From: Mycolicibacterium baixiangningiae
GTDB lineage: Bacteria > Actinomycetota > Actinomycetes > Mycobacteriales > Mycobacteriaceae
Length of the DNA: 64,000 nucleotides
Reading direction: 5' to 3'
NCBI RefSeq assembly: GCF_016313185.1
Contig: NZ_CP066218.1
Span: 434,001 to 498,000 of the forward strand
The translations under genes were made by a program, and so were the position numbers. The notes under the pieces are model-generated. The model saw nothing but the letters and a program-made list of their open reading frames with translations. It ran no database searches and was not told where the DNA came from. Each line of letters starts with the position of its first letter. The stretch's first letter is position 1. This document shows positions 53,548 to 63,490 of this stretch, in pieces.

Positions 53548-55125
53548 ATGACCGCCCCCATCTGGATGGCCCTGCCACCCGAGGTCCACTCGGCGCTGCT
53601 GTCCAGCGGCCCCGGACCCGGGTCGCTGCTGGCCGCAGCGGGGGCATGGCAGTCGCTGAGCGCCGAATACGCCTCGGCCGCGGCGGAATTGACCAGTGTG
53701 CTCAGCGCCGTCCAGGCCGGAGTGTGGGAAGGGCCAAGTGCCGAGCGGTACGTCGCGGCGCACACCCCGTACCTGGCGTGGCTGGCGCAGGCCAGTGCGA
53801 ACAGCGCGGCGACGGCGGCGCAGCACGAAACGGCGGCCGTCGCCTACACGACGGCGCTGGCGACCATGCCGACGCTGCCCGAGCTCGCCGCCAACCACGC
53901 CACCCACGCAGTGCTGCTCGCGACGAACTTCCTCGGCATCAACACCATCCCGATCGCCGTCACCGAAGCCGACTACGTGCGGATGTGGATCCAGGCCGCC
54001 ACGAGCATGAGCACCTACCAGGCCGTCGCCGGCGCCGCGGTGGCCGCTACCCCGACGACGTCGCCCGCACCCTTCCTGCTGGTTCCCGGCGTCGGTGAGG
54101 CGGGCCAGGCGATGGCGTCGGTGCAGCAGTTCGGGGCACAGGCCCAGGCGAGCGAATCCGGTTCGGCACTCAACATCTCCGAGAGCATCAACCAGTTGCT
54201 CGAGGACTACCTCCGCAGTGTCCCCGGGGGCGATTCGATCATCGACTTCCTGCGGGATCCCCTGGGCAACCTGCAGACGCTGCTCAACGATTTCATCACC
54301 GACCCGTCGGCCGCACTGGTGACGTGGGGTCCGCTCCTCCAGGCCCTGGCCTACCAGGTGTTCACCAACCTCGTTGGCTGGCCGACGTGGGGTCTGATCC
54401 TGGCCTCGCCGTTCCTGCTCGCCGCGCTCATCCCCCTCGGCATCGCCGGGCTGGTGTTGATCATCGACGCACTCAAACCCGAACTGGTGGAAGCGCCTGC
54501 CCCGCAGCCGGAATCGTCGGCACCCGCGCAGATGCCCCGGCCCGAGCAGCAGCAGGCGTTCCCGGTGGCCGGTGTGCCCGCAGGTGCCCCCGCGGCGCCC
54601 GCCCCGGCGCCGGCCGGCAGTTCAGCGGCCACCCCGGCCGCCCCCGCCCCCGCCGCGCCGGCGGCCGCACCCCTGGTGCCGTATGCGGTGCGGGGTGGCG
54701 ATCCGGGCGAGGGGTTCACGCCGACGCTGCGCGACTCCGCCAGCGCCAAAGCGCCGGCCTCCGACATCCCGGCCGCAGCAGCGGCCGCGGCGGCGGCCTC
54801 GGCGGCCGCCCGGCGAAAGCGCAGGCGCCGCAAGGTCGCCGAGGTCAAGGGCCGCGGATACGCCGACGCCTACATGGATTACGAGGACGACCCCGACGAG
54901 CCGCCGGTCGACGAGCCCCGGGTGGCGGCGTCGACGCGCGGTGCGGGCCCGATGGGGTTCACCGGCACCACACCCGGCGCGGCGGATGCGCGGGCGACCG
55001 GGCTGACGACGCTGTCCCCGGACGCGTTCGGCACGGGGCCGGTCAGCCCCATGCTGCCCGGCACGTGGGACCCCGACGGCGAGCCGTCGTCCGGCGCCGA
55101 TCCGGAGGGGGGACCGCGCACCTGA
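53548..55125 (+). CDS. PPE4: PPE-family protein PPE4
   Basis: 525 residues. The N-terminal PPE domain (1-175) starts [20 protein letters not shown], with the PPE motif at residues 10-12 (PPE) and the WxG turn in [11 protein letters not shown]. The middle carries a hydrophobic pair of helices ([20 protein letters not shown] and beyond), and the tail is Pro/Ala-rich with an acidic [10 protein letters not shown] stretch. It partners PE5, bound by EspG3 in the cytosol. Unlike the other junctions of this operon the gene is not coupled to the one before it, the gap holding the 23-bp repeats. Confidence 0.95.
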   Translation: MTAPIWMALPPEVHSALLSSGPGPGSLLAAAGAWQSLSAEYASAAAELTSVLSAVQAGVWEGPSAERYVAAHTPYLAWLAQASANSAATAAQHETAAVAYTTALATMPTLPELAANHATHAVLLATNFLGINTIPIAVTEADYVRMWIQAATSMSTYQAVAGAAVAATPTTSPAPFLLVPGVGEAGQAMASVQQFGAQAQASESGSALNISESINQLLEDYLRSVPGGDSIIDFLRDPLGNLQTLLNDFITDPSAALVTWGPLLQALAYQVFTNLVGWPTWGLILASPFLLAALIPLGIAGLVLIIDALKPELVEAPAPQPESSAPAQMPRPEQQQAFPVAGVPAGAPAAPAPAPAGSSAATPAAPAPAAPAAAPLVPYAVRGGDPGEGFTPTLRDSASAKAPASDIPAAAAAAAAASAAARRKRRRRKVAEVKGRGYADAYMDYEDDPDEPPVDEPRVAASTRGAGPMGFTGTTPGAADARATGLTTLSPDAFGTGPVSPMLPGTWDPDGEPSSGADPEGGPRT

Positions 55126-55174
55126 CCAGACATTCAGTGCCCCAGCAGCTTTCCGCACGTCGAAAGGAACAACC

Positions 55175-55468
55175 ATGAGCATGCTCGACGCCCACATCCC
55201 CCAGATCGTCGCCTCCGAGGCGGCCTTCGGCGCCAAGGCCGCGCTGATGCGAAGCACCATGGCCCAGGCCGAGCAGGCCGCACAGTCCTCCCAGGCCTTC
55301 CACATGGGCGAGGCATCGGCCGCCTTCCAGGCCGCCCACGCCCGCTTCATCGAGGTCTCGGCGAAGATCAACGCCCTGCTCGACATCGCCCAGGTCAACC
55401 TGGGTGACGCGGCCGGCACCTACGTGGCCGAAGACGCGGCCGCCGCCAGCACCTACACCGCCATCTGA
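55175..55468 (+). CDS. esxG: ESX-3 secreted protein EsxG
   Basis: 97 residues, GAAAGGA ribosome site. [20 protein letters not shown] and [19 protein letters not shown] are the ESX-3 CFP-10-like signature; like other EsxG proteins it lacks a strict WxG. The C-terminal [12 protein letters not shown] carries the flexible secretion tail. It forms a tight 1:1 dimer with EsxH and is needed for mycobactin-mediated iron acquisition in characterised mycobacteria. Confidence 0.97.
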   Translation: MSMLDAHIPQIVASEAAFGAKAALMRSTMAQAEQAAQSSQAFHMGEASAAFQAAHARFIEVSAKINALLDIAQVNLGDAAGTYVAEDAAAASTYTAI

Positions 55469-55506
55469 CCGCCGAGACGTACACGCGAAAGACTGAGGAG
55501 ACCAAC

Positions 55507-55794
55507 ATGTCCCAGATCATGTACAACTACCCGGCGATGGTGGCCCACGCGGGCGAGATGTCCAGCTACGCAGGCGCGATGCACGCCGTCGGCGCCGACA
55601 TCGCCAGTGAGCAGGCCGCGCTGGCGGGCGCCTGGCAGGGCGACACCGCCACCACCTACCAGGCCTGGCAGGCCCAGTGGAACGCCAGCCTCGAGGAACT
55701 GGTCCGCGCCTACCGGGCGATGGCGAGCACCCACGAGATGAACACCATGTCGATGGGCGCCCGCGATCAGGCGGAGGGCGCCAAGTGGGGCTGA
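55507..55794 (+). CDS. esxH: ESX-3 secreted protein EsxH (TB10.4 homologue)
   Basis: 95 residues, GAGGAG-type site before the ATG. It begins [18 protein letters not shown] and has the WxG turn in [20 protein letters not shown]. Histidines at 14 and 76 and nearby acidic residues are in the area reported to bind zinc in the M. tuberculosis protein. It is the partner of EsxG, 38 bases downstream of it. Confidence 0.97.
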   Translation: MSQIMYNYPAMVAHAGEMSSYAGAMHAVGADIASEQAALAGAWQGDTATTYQAWQAQWNASLEELVRAYRAMASTHEMNTMSMGARDQAEGAKWG

Positions 55795-55818
55795 CCCCGC
55801 GGGCGGGCATCGGGTGCA

Positions 55819-56709
55819 GTGGGTCCCAACGCCGTTGAGCTGACCGCCGCCCAGGCGTGGTTCGTCGCCGACACCATCGGGGCCGGGTCGCTGCCCTGGG
55901 TGCTGGCGATCACCCCGCCGTACAGCCGCGAGGCGGACCGCGCGGCGTTCACCGCCGAGACGGCGGCTGCGCTCGAATCGCTCGGGGTGCTGTCCGGTGA
56001 CGGGGTGGTCGACGCCAGGGTCGCCGACTGGGTCCGGGTGGTGTGTCGCGCCGAGCAGTGGCTGGACCTGCGGTTCGTATCCGGCCGCGGTGGACTTCTG
56101 CGCGGTGTGGTGGCGCGCCGCGGCGGACAGACGGTCGTCGCGTTGCGCAGCGGCTCCCTGGTCACGTTCACCCGCATGAACATCGACCATCCGCACGCGC
56201 TGGTGCCGGTGCTGTGCGCGGGGCTCTCGCAGCGTCCGCCGGCCCGGTTCGCCGAGTTCACACTGCCGACCGACGTGGGCGCCCGCGCGGACGAGCGGAT
56301 CCGGCAGGGCACGCCGCTGGCGGAGGTGCTCGAATTCCTCGGCATCCCGCCGTCGGCGCGACCCGTCGTCGAGGCGGCGTTCGACGTCACGCGGACCTAC
56401 GTCGAGATCGTGGCCGGCGAGCACCGCGACGGTCACCGGGTCAGCGCCCAGGTCGGCGTGAGCATCGTCGACACCACCGAGGGCCGGGTGCTGGTGAGCC
56501 CGGCCAGGGCATTCGACGGCGAGTGGGTGTCGACGTTCACGCCCGGCACCCCGTTCGCCATCGCCGCGGCCGTCGAACGGCTGACCGGATCCCTGCCCAG
56601 CGGGGCGTGGTTTCCCGACCTGCACCTCACTCGAGATTTCGACTCCCGACACCGCGACGACCACAACACGAGAGAACCGAGAACACGACAATGTCCGACA
56701 ACACTGTGA
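55819..56709 (+). CDS. espG3: ESX-3 PE/PPE chaperone EspG3
   Basis: 296 residues, GTG start. The fold shows [20 protein letters not shown] at the start, a central beta-sheet ([15 protein letters not shown]) and [16 protein letters not shown] near the end. EspG3 binds the tip of PPE4 in the cytosol, keeps PE5-PPE4 soluble and directs it to ESX-3. The last 19 bases overlap eccD3. Confidence 0.93.
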   Translation: MGPNAVELTAAQAWFVADTIGAGSLPWVLAITPPYSREADRAAFTAETAAALESLGVLSGDGVVDARVADWVRVVCRAEQWLDLRFVSGRGGLLRGVVARRGGQTVVALRSGSLVTFTRMNIDHPHALVPVLCAGLSQRPPARFAEFTLPTDVGARADERIRQGTPLAEVLEFLGIPPSARPVVEAAFDVTRTYVEIVAGEHRDGHRVSAQVGVSIVDTTEGRVLVSPARAFDGEWVSTFTPGTPFAIAAAVERLTGSLPSGAWFPDLHLTRDFDSRHRDDHNTREPRTRQCPTTL

Positions 56710-58106
56710 TGCCGATCGTGCGGGTGGCCGTACTCGCCGGTGGCGACGACGGCGGCCGGCTGACCGAGATGGCGCTGCCGGCCGACCTGCCGCTGCGCGA
56801 GATCCTGCCTGCGGTGCAGCGTATGGCGCGCCCGCACGACGACGGCGAGGACGGCGACGACTCCGCGGCCCAACCGGCGAGGCTGAGCCTGGCGCCCATC
56901 GGCGGTGCGCCGTTCAGCCTCGACGCGACGTTGGACACGGTCGGTGTGGTCGACGGTGACCTGCTGGCGCTGCAACCGGTGCCCGCCGGACCTTCCGCGC
57001 CGCGGATCGTCGAAGACATCGCGGACGCGGCGGTGATCTTCTCCGCCGCGCAGGAGAAGCGCTGGGGCCCTTCGCACATCAAGCGGGCTGCGGCATTCGC
57101 GGTGCTGGGTCTGGTCCTGGCCGCGACCGGACTGAGCGTGGCGCACCGGATCGTGACCGGGGCTGCCCTCGGCCTGTTCGTCGTCTGCGCGGTGGCGATC
57201 GCGGCGGTGCTCGCAGCGCTGCTCAGCCGCGCCGCCGCACCCGCCCTCGCCAGCGCCCTGGCGATCGTCGCGCTGCCGCCGGTGGCCGCCGCGTTCGCGC
57301 TCGCGGTGCCCGGCGACTTCGGCGCCGCGCAGATCCTCCTCGCAGCCGCGGGCGTCACCGCCTGGTCGGTGATCAGCCTGACCACCGGGGATCGTGCGGT
57401 CGCGCTGTTCACCACCGCCGCCGCAACGGGTTTCGGGGTGCTGCTGACCGCCGCCGTGGCGTCGGTGTGGGCGCTGTCGGAGACCGTGCTGGGCTGCGTG
57501 CTCATCCTCATCGGCCTGCTGGTGACCGTGCAGGCCGCACAGTTGTCGGCGATGTGGGCGCGGTTCCCGCTGCCGGTGATTCCCGCGCCCGGTGACCCGA
57601 CACCGTCGGCGCAACCACTTCGGGTGCTCGAGGACCTGCCGCGCCGCGTGCAGATGAGCCAGTCACACCAGACCGGGTTCCTGGCGGCGGGGGTGCTGCT
57701 CAGCGTGACGGGATCCGTTGTGCTGGTCGGGCAGCAGGACGTGTCGCGCTGGGCGTGGTACGTGGTGGTGGCCGCGGCGGCCGGTGCCGTGCTGCGCGCC
57801 CGGGTGTGGGATTCGGCGCCCTGCAAAGCGTGGCTGCTGGCCCACCCCCTCCTGCTGACCGTCGTGCTGCTCGTGATGTTCGCCGCCACCGAGCGGTTCG
57901 ACGCCGCCTGGTGGTCGCTGGCCGCCGCGGCCGTGCTGGCCGTGGTCTGGATCGTCGTCGCCCTCAACCCCTCGATCGCCTCACCCGAGACGTACTCGCT
58001 GCCCATGCGGCGCCTCGTCGGCTTCGCCGCGGCGGGTGTCGACGCGTCGCTGATCCCCGTGATGGCCTTCCTCGTCGGGCTGTTCAGCTGGGTGCTCAAC
58101 AGGTGA
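56691..58106 (+). CDS. eccD3: ESX-3 membrane channel component EccD3
   Basis: 471 residues from the ATG at 56691; the open frame upstream runs antisense to nothing real and through espG3. An N-terminal ubiquitin-like cytosolic domain (about 8-105, with [20 protein letters not shown] and [17 protein letters not shown]) is followed by eleven predicted membrane helices to the C-terminus. Two EccD copies surround each protomer in the ESX membrane complex. The final TGA overlaps the GTG of mycP3. Confidence 0.95.
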   Translation: MSDNTVMPIVRVAVLAGGDDGGRLTEMALPADLPLREILPAVQRMARPHDDGEDGDDSAAQPARLSLAPIGGAPFSLDATLDTVGVVDGDLLALQPVPAGPSAPRIVEDIADAAVIFSAAQEKRWGPSHIKRAAAFAVLGLVLAATGLSVAHRIVTGAALGLFVVCAVAIAAVLAALLSRAAAPALASALAIVALPPVAAAFALAVPGDFGAAQILLAAAGVTAWSVISLTTGDRAVALFTTAAATGFGVLLTAAVASVWALSETVLGCVLILIGLLVTVQAAQLSAMWARFPLPVIPAPGDPTPSAQPLRVLEDLPRRVQMSQSHQTGFLAAGVLLSVTGSVVLVGQQDVSRWAWYVVVAAAAGAVLRARVWDSAPCKAWLLAHPLLLTVVLLVMFAATERFDAAWWSLAAAAVLAVVWIVVALNPSIASPETYSLPMRRLVGFAAAGVDASLIPVMAFLVGLFSWVLNR

Positions 58107-59473
58107 TCCGACCCCTCGCCCTGCTGGCCGTCACCGGTGCGGTCGCGCTGCTCGGTGCGCCGCCCGCGGTGGCGGTGAGCCCGCCGCAGGTGGAGCCCGG
58201 CACGCGTCCACCGTCGGGCAGCGCCGGACCGGTGCAGCCGATGGCGCAGCGCGGTGAGTGCGTCGTCGGCGGCGTGCTACCGGGCAGTGACCCGGGTGCG
58301 GTCAGCCCGAACCAGCTGGCGCTCAACCTGTCCGACGCGTGGCAGCACAGCCGCGGGGAGGGCCAGACCGTTGCGGTCATCGACACCGGCGTCACACCGG
58401 GCCCACGGCTGCCCGACGTCGAACCGGGTGGGGACTTCCTCGCCTCGACCGACGGGCTCACCGACTGCGACGGGCACGGCACGCTGGTCGCCGGACTGAT
58501 CGCCGGCCGGCCCGGTGACGACGGTTTCTCCGGCGTGGCGCCCGGCGCGCGGATCGTCTCGATCCGGCAGAACTCGCCGCGGTTCTCACCGGTGAACCCG
58601 GGGGAGGACCCCGTGGTGTCCCGTGCCGCGGCCGACGTCGCGAGTCTCGCCCGCGCGGTCGTGCGTGCCGCGGATCTCGGTGCGCGCGTCATCAACATCT
58701 CGGTCGTGAGCTGCCTGCCCGCCAACAAGAACGTCGACCAGACCGAACTCGGTGCGGCGCTGCGGTACGCGGCCCGCGAGAAGGATGCGGTGATCGTCGC
58801 GGCGGCGGGTAACAACCGCGCAGGCATGAGCACCGGGTCGGCGTGCGAAGCCAATCCGCCTGCAGACCTCAGCCGTCCGGACGACCCGCGCAACTGGGGC
58901 GGGGTCACGTCCGTGTCGATCCCCTCCTGGTGGCAGCCGTACGTCCTGTCCGTGGGATCGCTGACCACCGCGGGGCAGCCATCCGAATTCAGCATGTCCG
59001 GCCCGTGGGTCGGTATCGCCGCGCCGGGGGAGAGCATCGCGTCGGTCGGCAACGGCCCGGGCGGTGGACTCGTCAACGGCCTGCCCAACGACCGCAACGA
59101 ACTGTTCCCGGTCAACGGAACGAGTTACGCAGCCGCCTACGTCTCGGGTGTCGCGGCGTTGGTGCGCAGCAGGTTCCCTGACCTCACCGCCGAGCAGGTG
59201 GTGCAGCGCCTCACGGCGACCGCCCACGGCGGTCCGCGGTCACCGTCGAATGTGGTGGGTGCGGGCAGCGTCGACCCGGTCGCCGCGCTGACCTGGCAGA
59301 TCCCCGCCGATCCGGTGGCGACCGTGAATGCGAAACCCGTTGCGGCACCCCCGGTTCCGCCGGAAACCGACCCCATGCCCCGGACCGTTGCCCTGATCGG
59401 CACCGCGGCGCTCGCCCTCACGGTGCTCGCCGCCGTGGTGGCGGCCCGACGACGAAAGGACGAGGCCTCATGA
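58103..59473 (+). CDS. mycP3: ESX-3 subtilisin-like protease mycosin MycP3
   Basis: 456 residues, GTG start within GTGA overlap with eccD3. A signal peptide ([18 protein letters not shown], Ala-rich cleavage site) leads to an S8 protease domain with Asp in VAVIDTGV, His in CDGHGTLVAGL, the oxyanion Asn in AAAGNN and Ser in NGTSYAAAYVSG. Extra loops with Cys residues are present, and a C-terminal helix (TVALIGTAALALTVLAAVVA) anchors it in the membrane. Mycosins stabilise the ESX complex in addition to cleaving substrates. Confidence 0.96.
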   Translation: MIRPLALLAVTGAVALLGAPPAVAVSPPQVEPGTRPPSGSAGPVQPMAQRGECVVGGVLPGSDPGAVSPNQLALNLSDAWQHSRGEGQTVAVIDTGVTPGPRLPDVEPGGDFLASTDGLTDCDGHGTLVAGLIAGRPGDDGFSGVAPGARIVSIRQNSPRFSPVNPGEDPVVSRAAADVASLARAVVRAADLGARVINISVVSCLPANKNVDQTELGAALRYAAREKDAVIVAAAGNNRAGMSTGSACEANPPADLSRPDDPRNWGGVTSVSIPSWWQPYVLSVGSLTTAGQPSEFSMSGPWVGIAAPGESIASVGNGPGGGLVNGLPNDRNELFPVNGTSYAAAYVSGVAALVRSRFPDLTAEQVVQRLTATAHGGPRSPSNVVGAGSVDPVAALTWQIPADPVATVNAKPVAAPPVPPETDPMPRTVALIGTAALALTVLAAVVAARRRKDEAS

Positions 59474-60423
59474 CGGCCAGGATCACGTTGGCGCTGCTGT
59501 TCGTCATACCGGCGGCGCTGGCCTACCCGTGGCGGTCCACCGCGGACCGGTGGCTGCTCGGCGTGGCGATCGTCGCGGTCGTGGTGCTCTTCGCTTGGTG
59601 GCGGGGACTTTTCGTCACCGACATCGCGCGCCGCCGCGTCGCGATCCTCGTCCGCAACCGGCGCGGCGGCCACCCCCGCCGCGCGCCGGAGCAGTTCGCC
59701 ACGGTGGCGCTGCGCGTGGACGCGGCACCGTCGGGGGATCTGCCGCTGCCGCTGCTCGCCGGCTACGTCGACCGCTACGGGGTGCGCGCGCACAAGGTGC
59801 GGGTCGTCAGCAGAGATGTCGCCGGTGAGCGGACGACGTGGATCGCGCTGACCGTCGGGGCGGCCGAGAATCTGGCCGCGCTGCGTGCCCGGTCCGCCCG
59901 GCTGCCGCTGCATGAGACCACGGAGATCGCGGCCCGCAGGCTCACCGATCACCTGCGTGAACTGGGCTGGACGGTCACCCCCGTCGACGACACCGACTCG
60001 CCTTTCCCGCAGTCGGTGCGGGAGACGTGGCGCGGGCTGCGCAGCGACGACGGGTATGTCGCGGCGTACCGGGTGACGGCCGGCGAACAGCTGGTCGACA
60101 CCCTCGCCGCGGTGGCCGCCCAGCCGTCCTCGGAGACGTGGACCGCCATCGACATCACCGGAACGCCACGGCATCCCGAGGTGAGCGTGGGATGCGCGCT
60201 GCGCACCGAGGACCGGCCGCAGGCCCGCGGCCCGCTGCCGGGTCTGACACCCCAGCGTGGCAGGCACCGTCCCGCGGTCGAGGCGCTGCATCCGCTGTCG
60301 GTCGAGCGGCTCGAGGGCCGGCCCGCATCGGTCGCCGCGGATGTCCTGGGCCGGCTGACGTGGCCGGTCGACCGGCGGCCGACGCCGGAACTCGTCGAAG
60401 CCGCCGCGTCAGACACCCAGTGA
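59470..60423 (+). CDS. eccE3: ESX-3 membrane component EccE3
   Basis: 317 residues, ATGA overlap with mycP3. Two N-terminal membrane helices (ITLALLFVIPAALAY and WLLGVAIVAVVVLFAWW) precede a cytosolic/periplasmic domain that includes PLPLLAGYVDRYGVRAHKVR. EccE sits at the outside of the ESX inner-membrane complex. It ends the operon; its last 15 bases overlap the convergent lactate dehydrogenase gene. Confidence 0.95.
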   Translation: MTARITLALLFVIPAALAYPWRSTADRWLLGVAIVAVVVLFAWWRGLFVTDIARRRVAILVRNRRGGHPRRAPEQFATVALRVDAAPSGDLPLPLLAGYVDRYGVRAHKVRVVSRDVAGERTTWIALTVGAAENLAALRARSARLPLHETTEIAARRLTDHLRELGWTVTPVDDTDSPFPQSVRETWRGLRSDDGYVAAYRVTAGEQLVDTLAAVAAQPSSETWTAIDITGTPRHPEVSVGCALRTEDRPQARGPLPGLTPQRGRHRPAVEALHPLSVERLEGRPASVAADVLGRLTWPVDRRPTPELVEAAASDTQ

Positions 60424-61389
60424 CCGCTGGACGGCCCGCAGCGTCTGCGCCGACCGTCGCAGCCCGTCGAGTTCGTCCGGGGCGAGCGCCACTTCCAGGA
60501 CGCGCCCCGCGCCGGCGGCCGACACGACGGTGGGCAGCGAGAGCGCGACGCCGGTGAGGTCGTAGGCGCCGGACTGCACTGCCGACACCGGCAGCACACG
60601 GTGCTCATCGCCGACGATCGCTTCCACGATCCGCGCCGTCGCCAGGCCGATGGCGAGGTTCGTGGCACCCTTGCCCGCGATGATCTCGTAGGCGGCGTTG
60701 ATCACACCTGCGGTGACGGCGTCGCGCGTCGTTCCGTCGAAGACCGGGCGGCCGTCCACGTAGTACGCATCGGCGCGGACACCGCCGATGGAAAGCGTTG
60801 ACCAGAGCGGGATTTCCGAGTCGCCGTGTTCACCGACGACGAAGGCGTGCACGTTCGCGACGGCGACGGCCGCGCGTTGCGCCACGAGGTAGCGGAACCG
60901 GCTGGAGTCGAGCACGGTTCCGGTGCCGAGGATCTGTCCCGGTGCGGCATCGACCGCGTTGGCCGCCGCGTAGGTCACCACGTCGACCGGATTGGTGACG
61001 AACAGGATCACCGCGTTCGGCGACTGCGCGAGGAGTTGCGGAGTCATGCTCTGCGCCATCGCCACGTTGGCGGCCGCGAGGTCGAGCCGGCTCTGCCCGG
61101 GGTGCTGTTTGGCGCCGGCGGTGACGACAACCACCGCGGAGTCGGCCGTGACGGCGATGTCGTCGGATCCGCCGACCGTGCATTCGGGAACGAACTGGCT
61201 GCCGTGGTTCAGGTCGAGGACCTCGGCATGCAGCTTGGCCGCGTTGGTGTCGTAGAGCATCAGCGACCCGGCGGAACCACGGATCAGGCAGGCATAGGCG
61301 ATCGCGGTGCCCACACTGCCCGCACCGATGATCGACACCTTCGGTGACCGGGCGTTGGGGTTCGGTGCTGTGGGCGAGGAGAGGGTCAC
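60409..61389 (-). CDS. ldh: L-lactate dehydrogenase (NAD-dependent)
   Basis: 326 residues from the GTG at 61389, chosen because it falls just after the stop of the upstream gene; an ATG at 61413 would overlap it. The Rossmann motif is IIGAGSVGTAIA, the active-site loop AGAKQHPGQSRLDL keeps the Gln that selects pyruvate over oxaloacetate, TNPVDVVTY follows, and the catalytic His is in GEHGDSEIP. It interconverts pyruvate and lactate. Most mycobacteria I recall oxidise lactate with flavin-dependent LldD, so this soluble enzyme is an addition at the end of ESX-3. It is probably co-transcribed with the hydrolase gene before it. Confidence 0.85.
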   Translation of the reverse strand: MTLSSPTAPNPNARSPKVSIIGAGSVGTAIAYACLIRGSAGSLMLYDTNAAKLHAEVLDLNHGSQFVPECTVGGSDDIAVTADSAVVVVTAGAKQHPGQSRLDLAAANVAMAQSMTPQLLAQSPNAVILFVTNPVDVVTYAAANAVDAAPGQILGTGTVLDSSRFRYLVAQRAAVAVANVHAFVVGEHGDSEIPLWSTLSIGGVRADAYYVDGRPVFDGTTRDAVTAGVINAAYEIIAGKGATNLAIGLATARIVEAIVGDEHRVLPVSAVQSGAYDLTGVALSLPTVVSAAGAGRVLEVALAPDELDGLRRSAQTLRAVQRSLGV

Positions 61390-61393
61390 GTCG

Positions 61394-62590
61394 TCAGTCG
61401 AACATGAAGTCACGCAGGAAGCGCGTCATCCGGCGAAGATAATCCGGCTGGCTGACGTGCAGGAGATGGTTACCCGGGAACCAGTGGAACGCACACCGAT
61501 CCCAGTGCTCCCACAGCAGTTCGGCCTGCTGCGGCGGGGCCAACCGGTCGCCGAGGCCGGTGATGATCAGCCGGCGGTCCCGAGCCACCAGCGGCGGATA
61601 GTTCAGGGGTGAGGGGTAGCGTGACGCGGCCGCTTCGAGTTCCGGATCCACCCCGGCGATCTGCCGGTTGAGCGCCACCAGCTTGTTGGCGGGGAACCAT
61701 TCGTCGACCGTGCGGTCGGGGGTCACCACCGGCACATTGGGGATGACGGCCTGGATTCTGTCGTCCACGCATGCCAGCAGTGCCGAGGTGAACCCGCCCA
61801 GTGAGATCCCGGTGACCGCGACCCGGTCGACGCCGGTGAATTCCAGATAATCGACGAGGGACCGGAAATCGTGGACGGCCTGGGCCATGGCCTCGGCGAA
61901 GCCGGCGAACCCGTTGGCGAAGTAGCCGTATCCGCTGTAGGGAGAATACTTTTCGGCGCGCTGACCATGGAACGGCAGCGTGTACAGCAGGACGTCGTAA
62001 CCGGACCGGTAAAACCAGGGCAGCGACAGGAATTGGCCGTTGAACAGGTATGCCGACCCCATGAACCCGTGGATGACGCACAGCGTCGGACGCGGTCCGT
62101 CGTCATGGCGCCAGTGCTGCGCGTGAACGACGTTGTTTCGCGTGAAACCACGGCACTGGTCACGCAGCGCCGGGTTGACCGCCTCGAAACCGCTGCGGAA
62201 CCGGATGTTGTGGACGCGGCCGTGCGCCGTCCACTCGGCGACCGGGTTGGCCGGCCGCGAGGAGATGCGGGGCGGCTCGGTCGGCGCCGGATACGACAGT
62301 TCCGGATCCTGGGCGGCGGCCAGTTCGCCGTAGAACCGCAAGCGGTCGGCCTCGGCCCGGGTGGTGGACGGCCGCAGCGCGGAGGCGATGACCGACGGCA
62401 GCATCGCCGCCCCCACCATCGAGGCGACACCGGTGCGCAAGACGATGTCGGCGGCGGCAGAGGAGTCGACGATCAGGCGCTGGCGCAGCGTGAGGTCGCC
62501 GCGTCGCGGCAGCCCGCGCCCACCGGCATCGCCGCCGGCCACGTCGGGCAGTGGGACGGGTGGGTCGACCGGGTCGGCGGATGGTGTCAT
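61394..62590 (-). CDS. Alpha/beta-hydrolase (Rv0293c homologue)
   Basis: 398 residues from the ATG at 62590. VTGISLGGFTSALLA is the nucleophile elbow, CVIHGFMGSAYLFNG the oxyanion region, and LIITGLGDRLAPPQQ and FPGNHLLHVSQP carry the likely acid and His. An N-terminal 100-residue extension includes a hydrophobic segment (VASMVGAAMLPSVIASAL) that may associate with membrane. The substrate is unknown. Gene order eccE3-Rv0293c-tam of M. tuberculosis is kept apart from the inserted ldh. Confidence 0.82.
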   Translation of the reverse strand: MTPSADPVDPPVPLPDVAGGDAGGRGLPRRGDLTLRQRLIVDSSAAADIVLRTGVASMVGAAMLPSVIASALRPSTTRAEADRLRFYGELAAAQDPELSYPAPTEPPRISSRPANPVAEWTAHGRVHNIRFRSGFEAVNPALRDQCRGFTRNNVVHAQHWRHDDGPRPTLCVIHGFMGSAYLFNGQFLSLPWFYRSGYDVLLYTLPFHGQRAEKYSPYSGYGYFANGFAGFAEAMAQAVHDFRSLVDYLEFTGVDRVAVTGISLGGFTSALLACVDDRIQAVIPNVPVVTPDRTVDEWFPANKLVALNRQIAGVDPELEAAASRYPSPLNYPPLVARDRRLIITGLGDRLAPPQQAELLWEHWDRCAFHWFPGNHLLHVSQPDYLRRMTRFLRDFMFD

Positions 62591-62617
62591 CGGAGCCGAT
62601 GGTAGCCCGCGAGGACT

Positions 62618-62681
62618 GCGTCGAGTGTGTACTCGGGGCGGGAACAAGCGCCGGATCGCACGCTGATCACACACTCGACGC
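62618..62681. promoter_or_regulatory. 13-bp perfect inverted repeat in the hydrolase/tam divergent region
   Basis: GCGTCGAGTGTGT (62618-62630) and ACACACTCGACGC (62669-62681) are exact inverted copies 38 bases apart, lying between the divergent start codons at 62590 and 62717. The spacing suits a pair of operator sites for a shared regulator or a long stem. Confidence 0.55.
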
Positions 62682-62716
62682 CGGCGACACCCAGTCGGCG
62701 GTGCAAGACTGGCGGT

Positions 62717-63478
62717 ATGTGGAACCCCGAGGTGTATCTCGAATTCGCCGACCACCGCGGCAGGCCGTTCTTCGACCTCCTGGCCCGCATCGGTGCGGCG
62801 GCGCCCCGGCGGGTGGTCGACCTCGGCTGCGGCCCAGGCAATCTCACGGCGACGCTGCACGGCAGGTGGCCGTCGGCAGTGGTGGAGGCGTGGGACAACT
62901 CGCCGGAGATGGTGGCGGCCGCCCGTGAGCACGGGGTGGAGGCGAACGTCGGCGACGTGCGCGACTGGTCACCGCGACCCGACACCGACGTGGTACTGAG
63001 CAACGCCACGCTGCACTGGGTGCCCGAACATCGCGAGCTGCTGACGCGGTGGGCCGGTGCGCTGGCGCCCGGATCGTGGCTGGCCATGCAGGTGCCGGGA
63101 AACTTCGACGCCCCGTCGCACGACGCGGTGCGGCGGTTGGCAGGTCAGGAGCCGTGGGCGGCCCCGCTGCAAGACATCTTCGCGGCGGACGACGTCGTCG
63201 ACACGCCGGCGGCCTACGCCGAATTGCTCACCGGCGCGGGCTGCACCGTCGACGCCTGGGAGACCACCTACATCCACGAACTGACCGGTGAGCACCCGGT
63301 GCTCGACTGGATCACCGGCACCGCGCTGCGGCCGGTGCGGAGCCGGTTGACCGACGAGCAGTGGGACCGGTTCCGCGACGAGCTGATCCCGCTGCTCGAC
63401 GAGGCCTACCCGCCGCGGCCCGACGGGCGGACCTTCTTCCCGTTCCGCCGGGTGTTCGTGGTGGCGCGGACCGGTTGA
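62717..63478 (+). CDS. tam: Trans-aconitate 2-methyltransferase
   Basis: 253 residues. SAM motif I is [12 protein letters not shown], followed by [15 protein letters not shown] and [11 protein letters not shown], all matching Tam proteins; the C-terminal [11 protein letters not shown] is also typical. It methylates trans-aconitate, a spontaneous product of aconitate that inhibits aconitase, and so detoxifies it. Location after the Rv0293c homologue mirrors M. tuberculosis Rv0294. Confidence 0.9.
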   Translation: MWNPEVYLEFADHRGRPFFDLLARIGAAAPRRVVDLGCGPGNLTATLHGRWPSAVVEAWDNSPEMVAAAREHGVEANVGDVRDWSPRPDTDVVLSNATLHWVPEHRELLTRWAGALAPGSWLAMQVPGNFDAPSHDAVRRLAGQEPWAAPLQDIFAADDVVDTPAAYAELLTGAGCTVDAWETTYIHELTGEHPVLDWITGTALRPVRSRLTDEQWDRFRDELIPLLDEAYPPRPDGRTFFPFRRVFVVARTG

Positions 63479-63490
63479 AATCGGGAGTGC

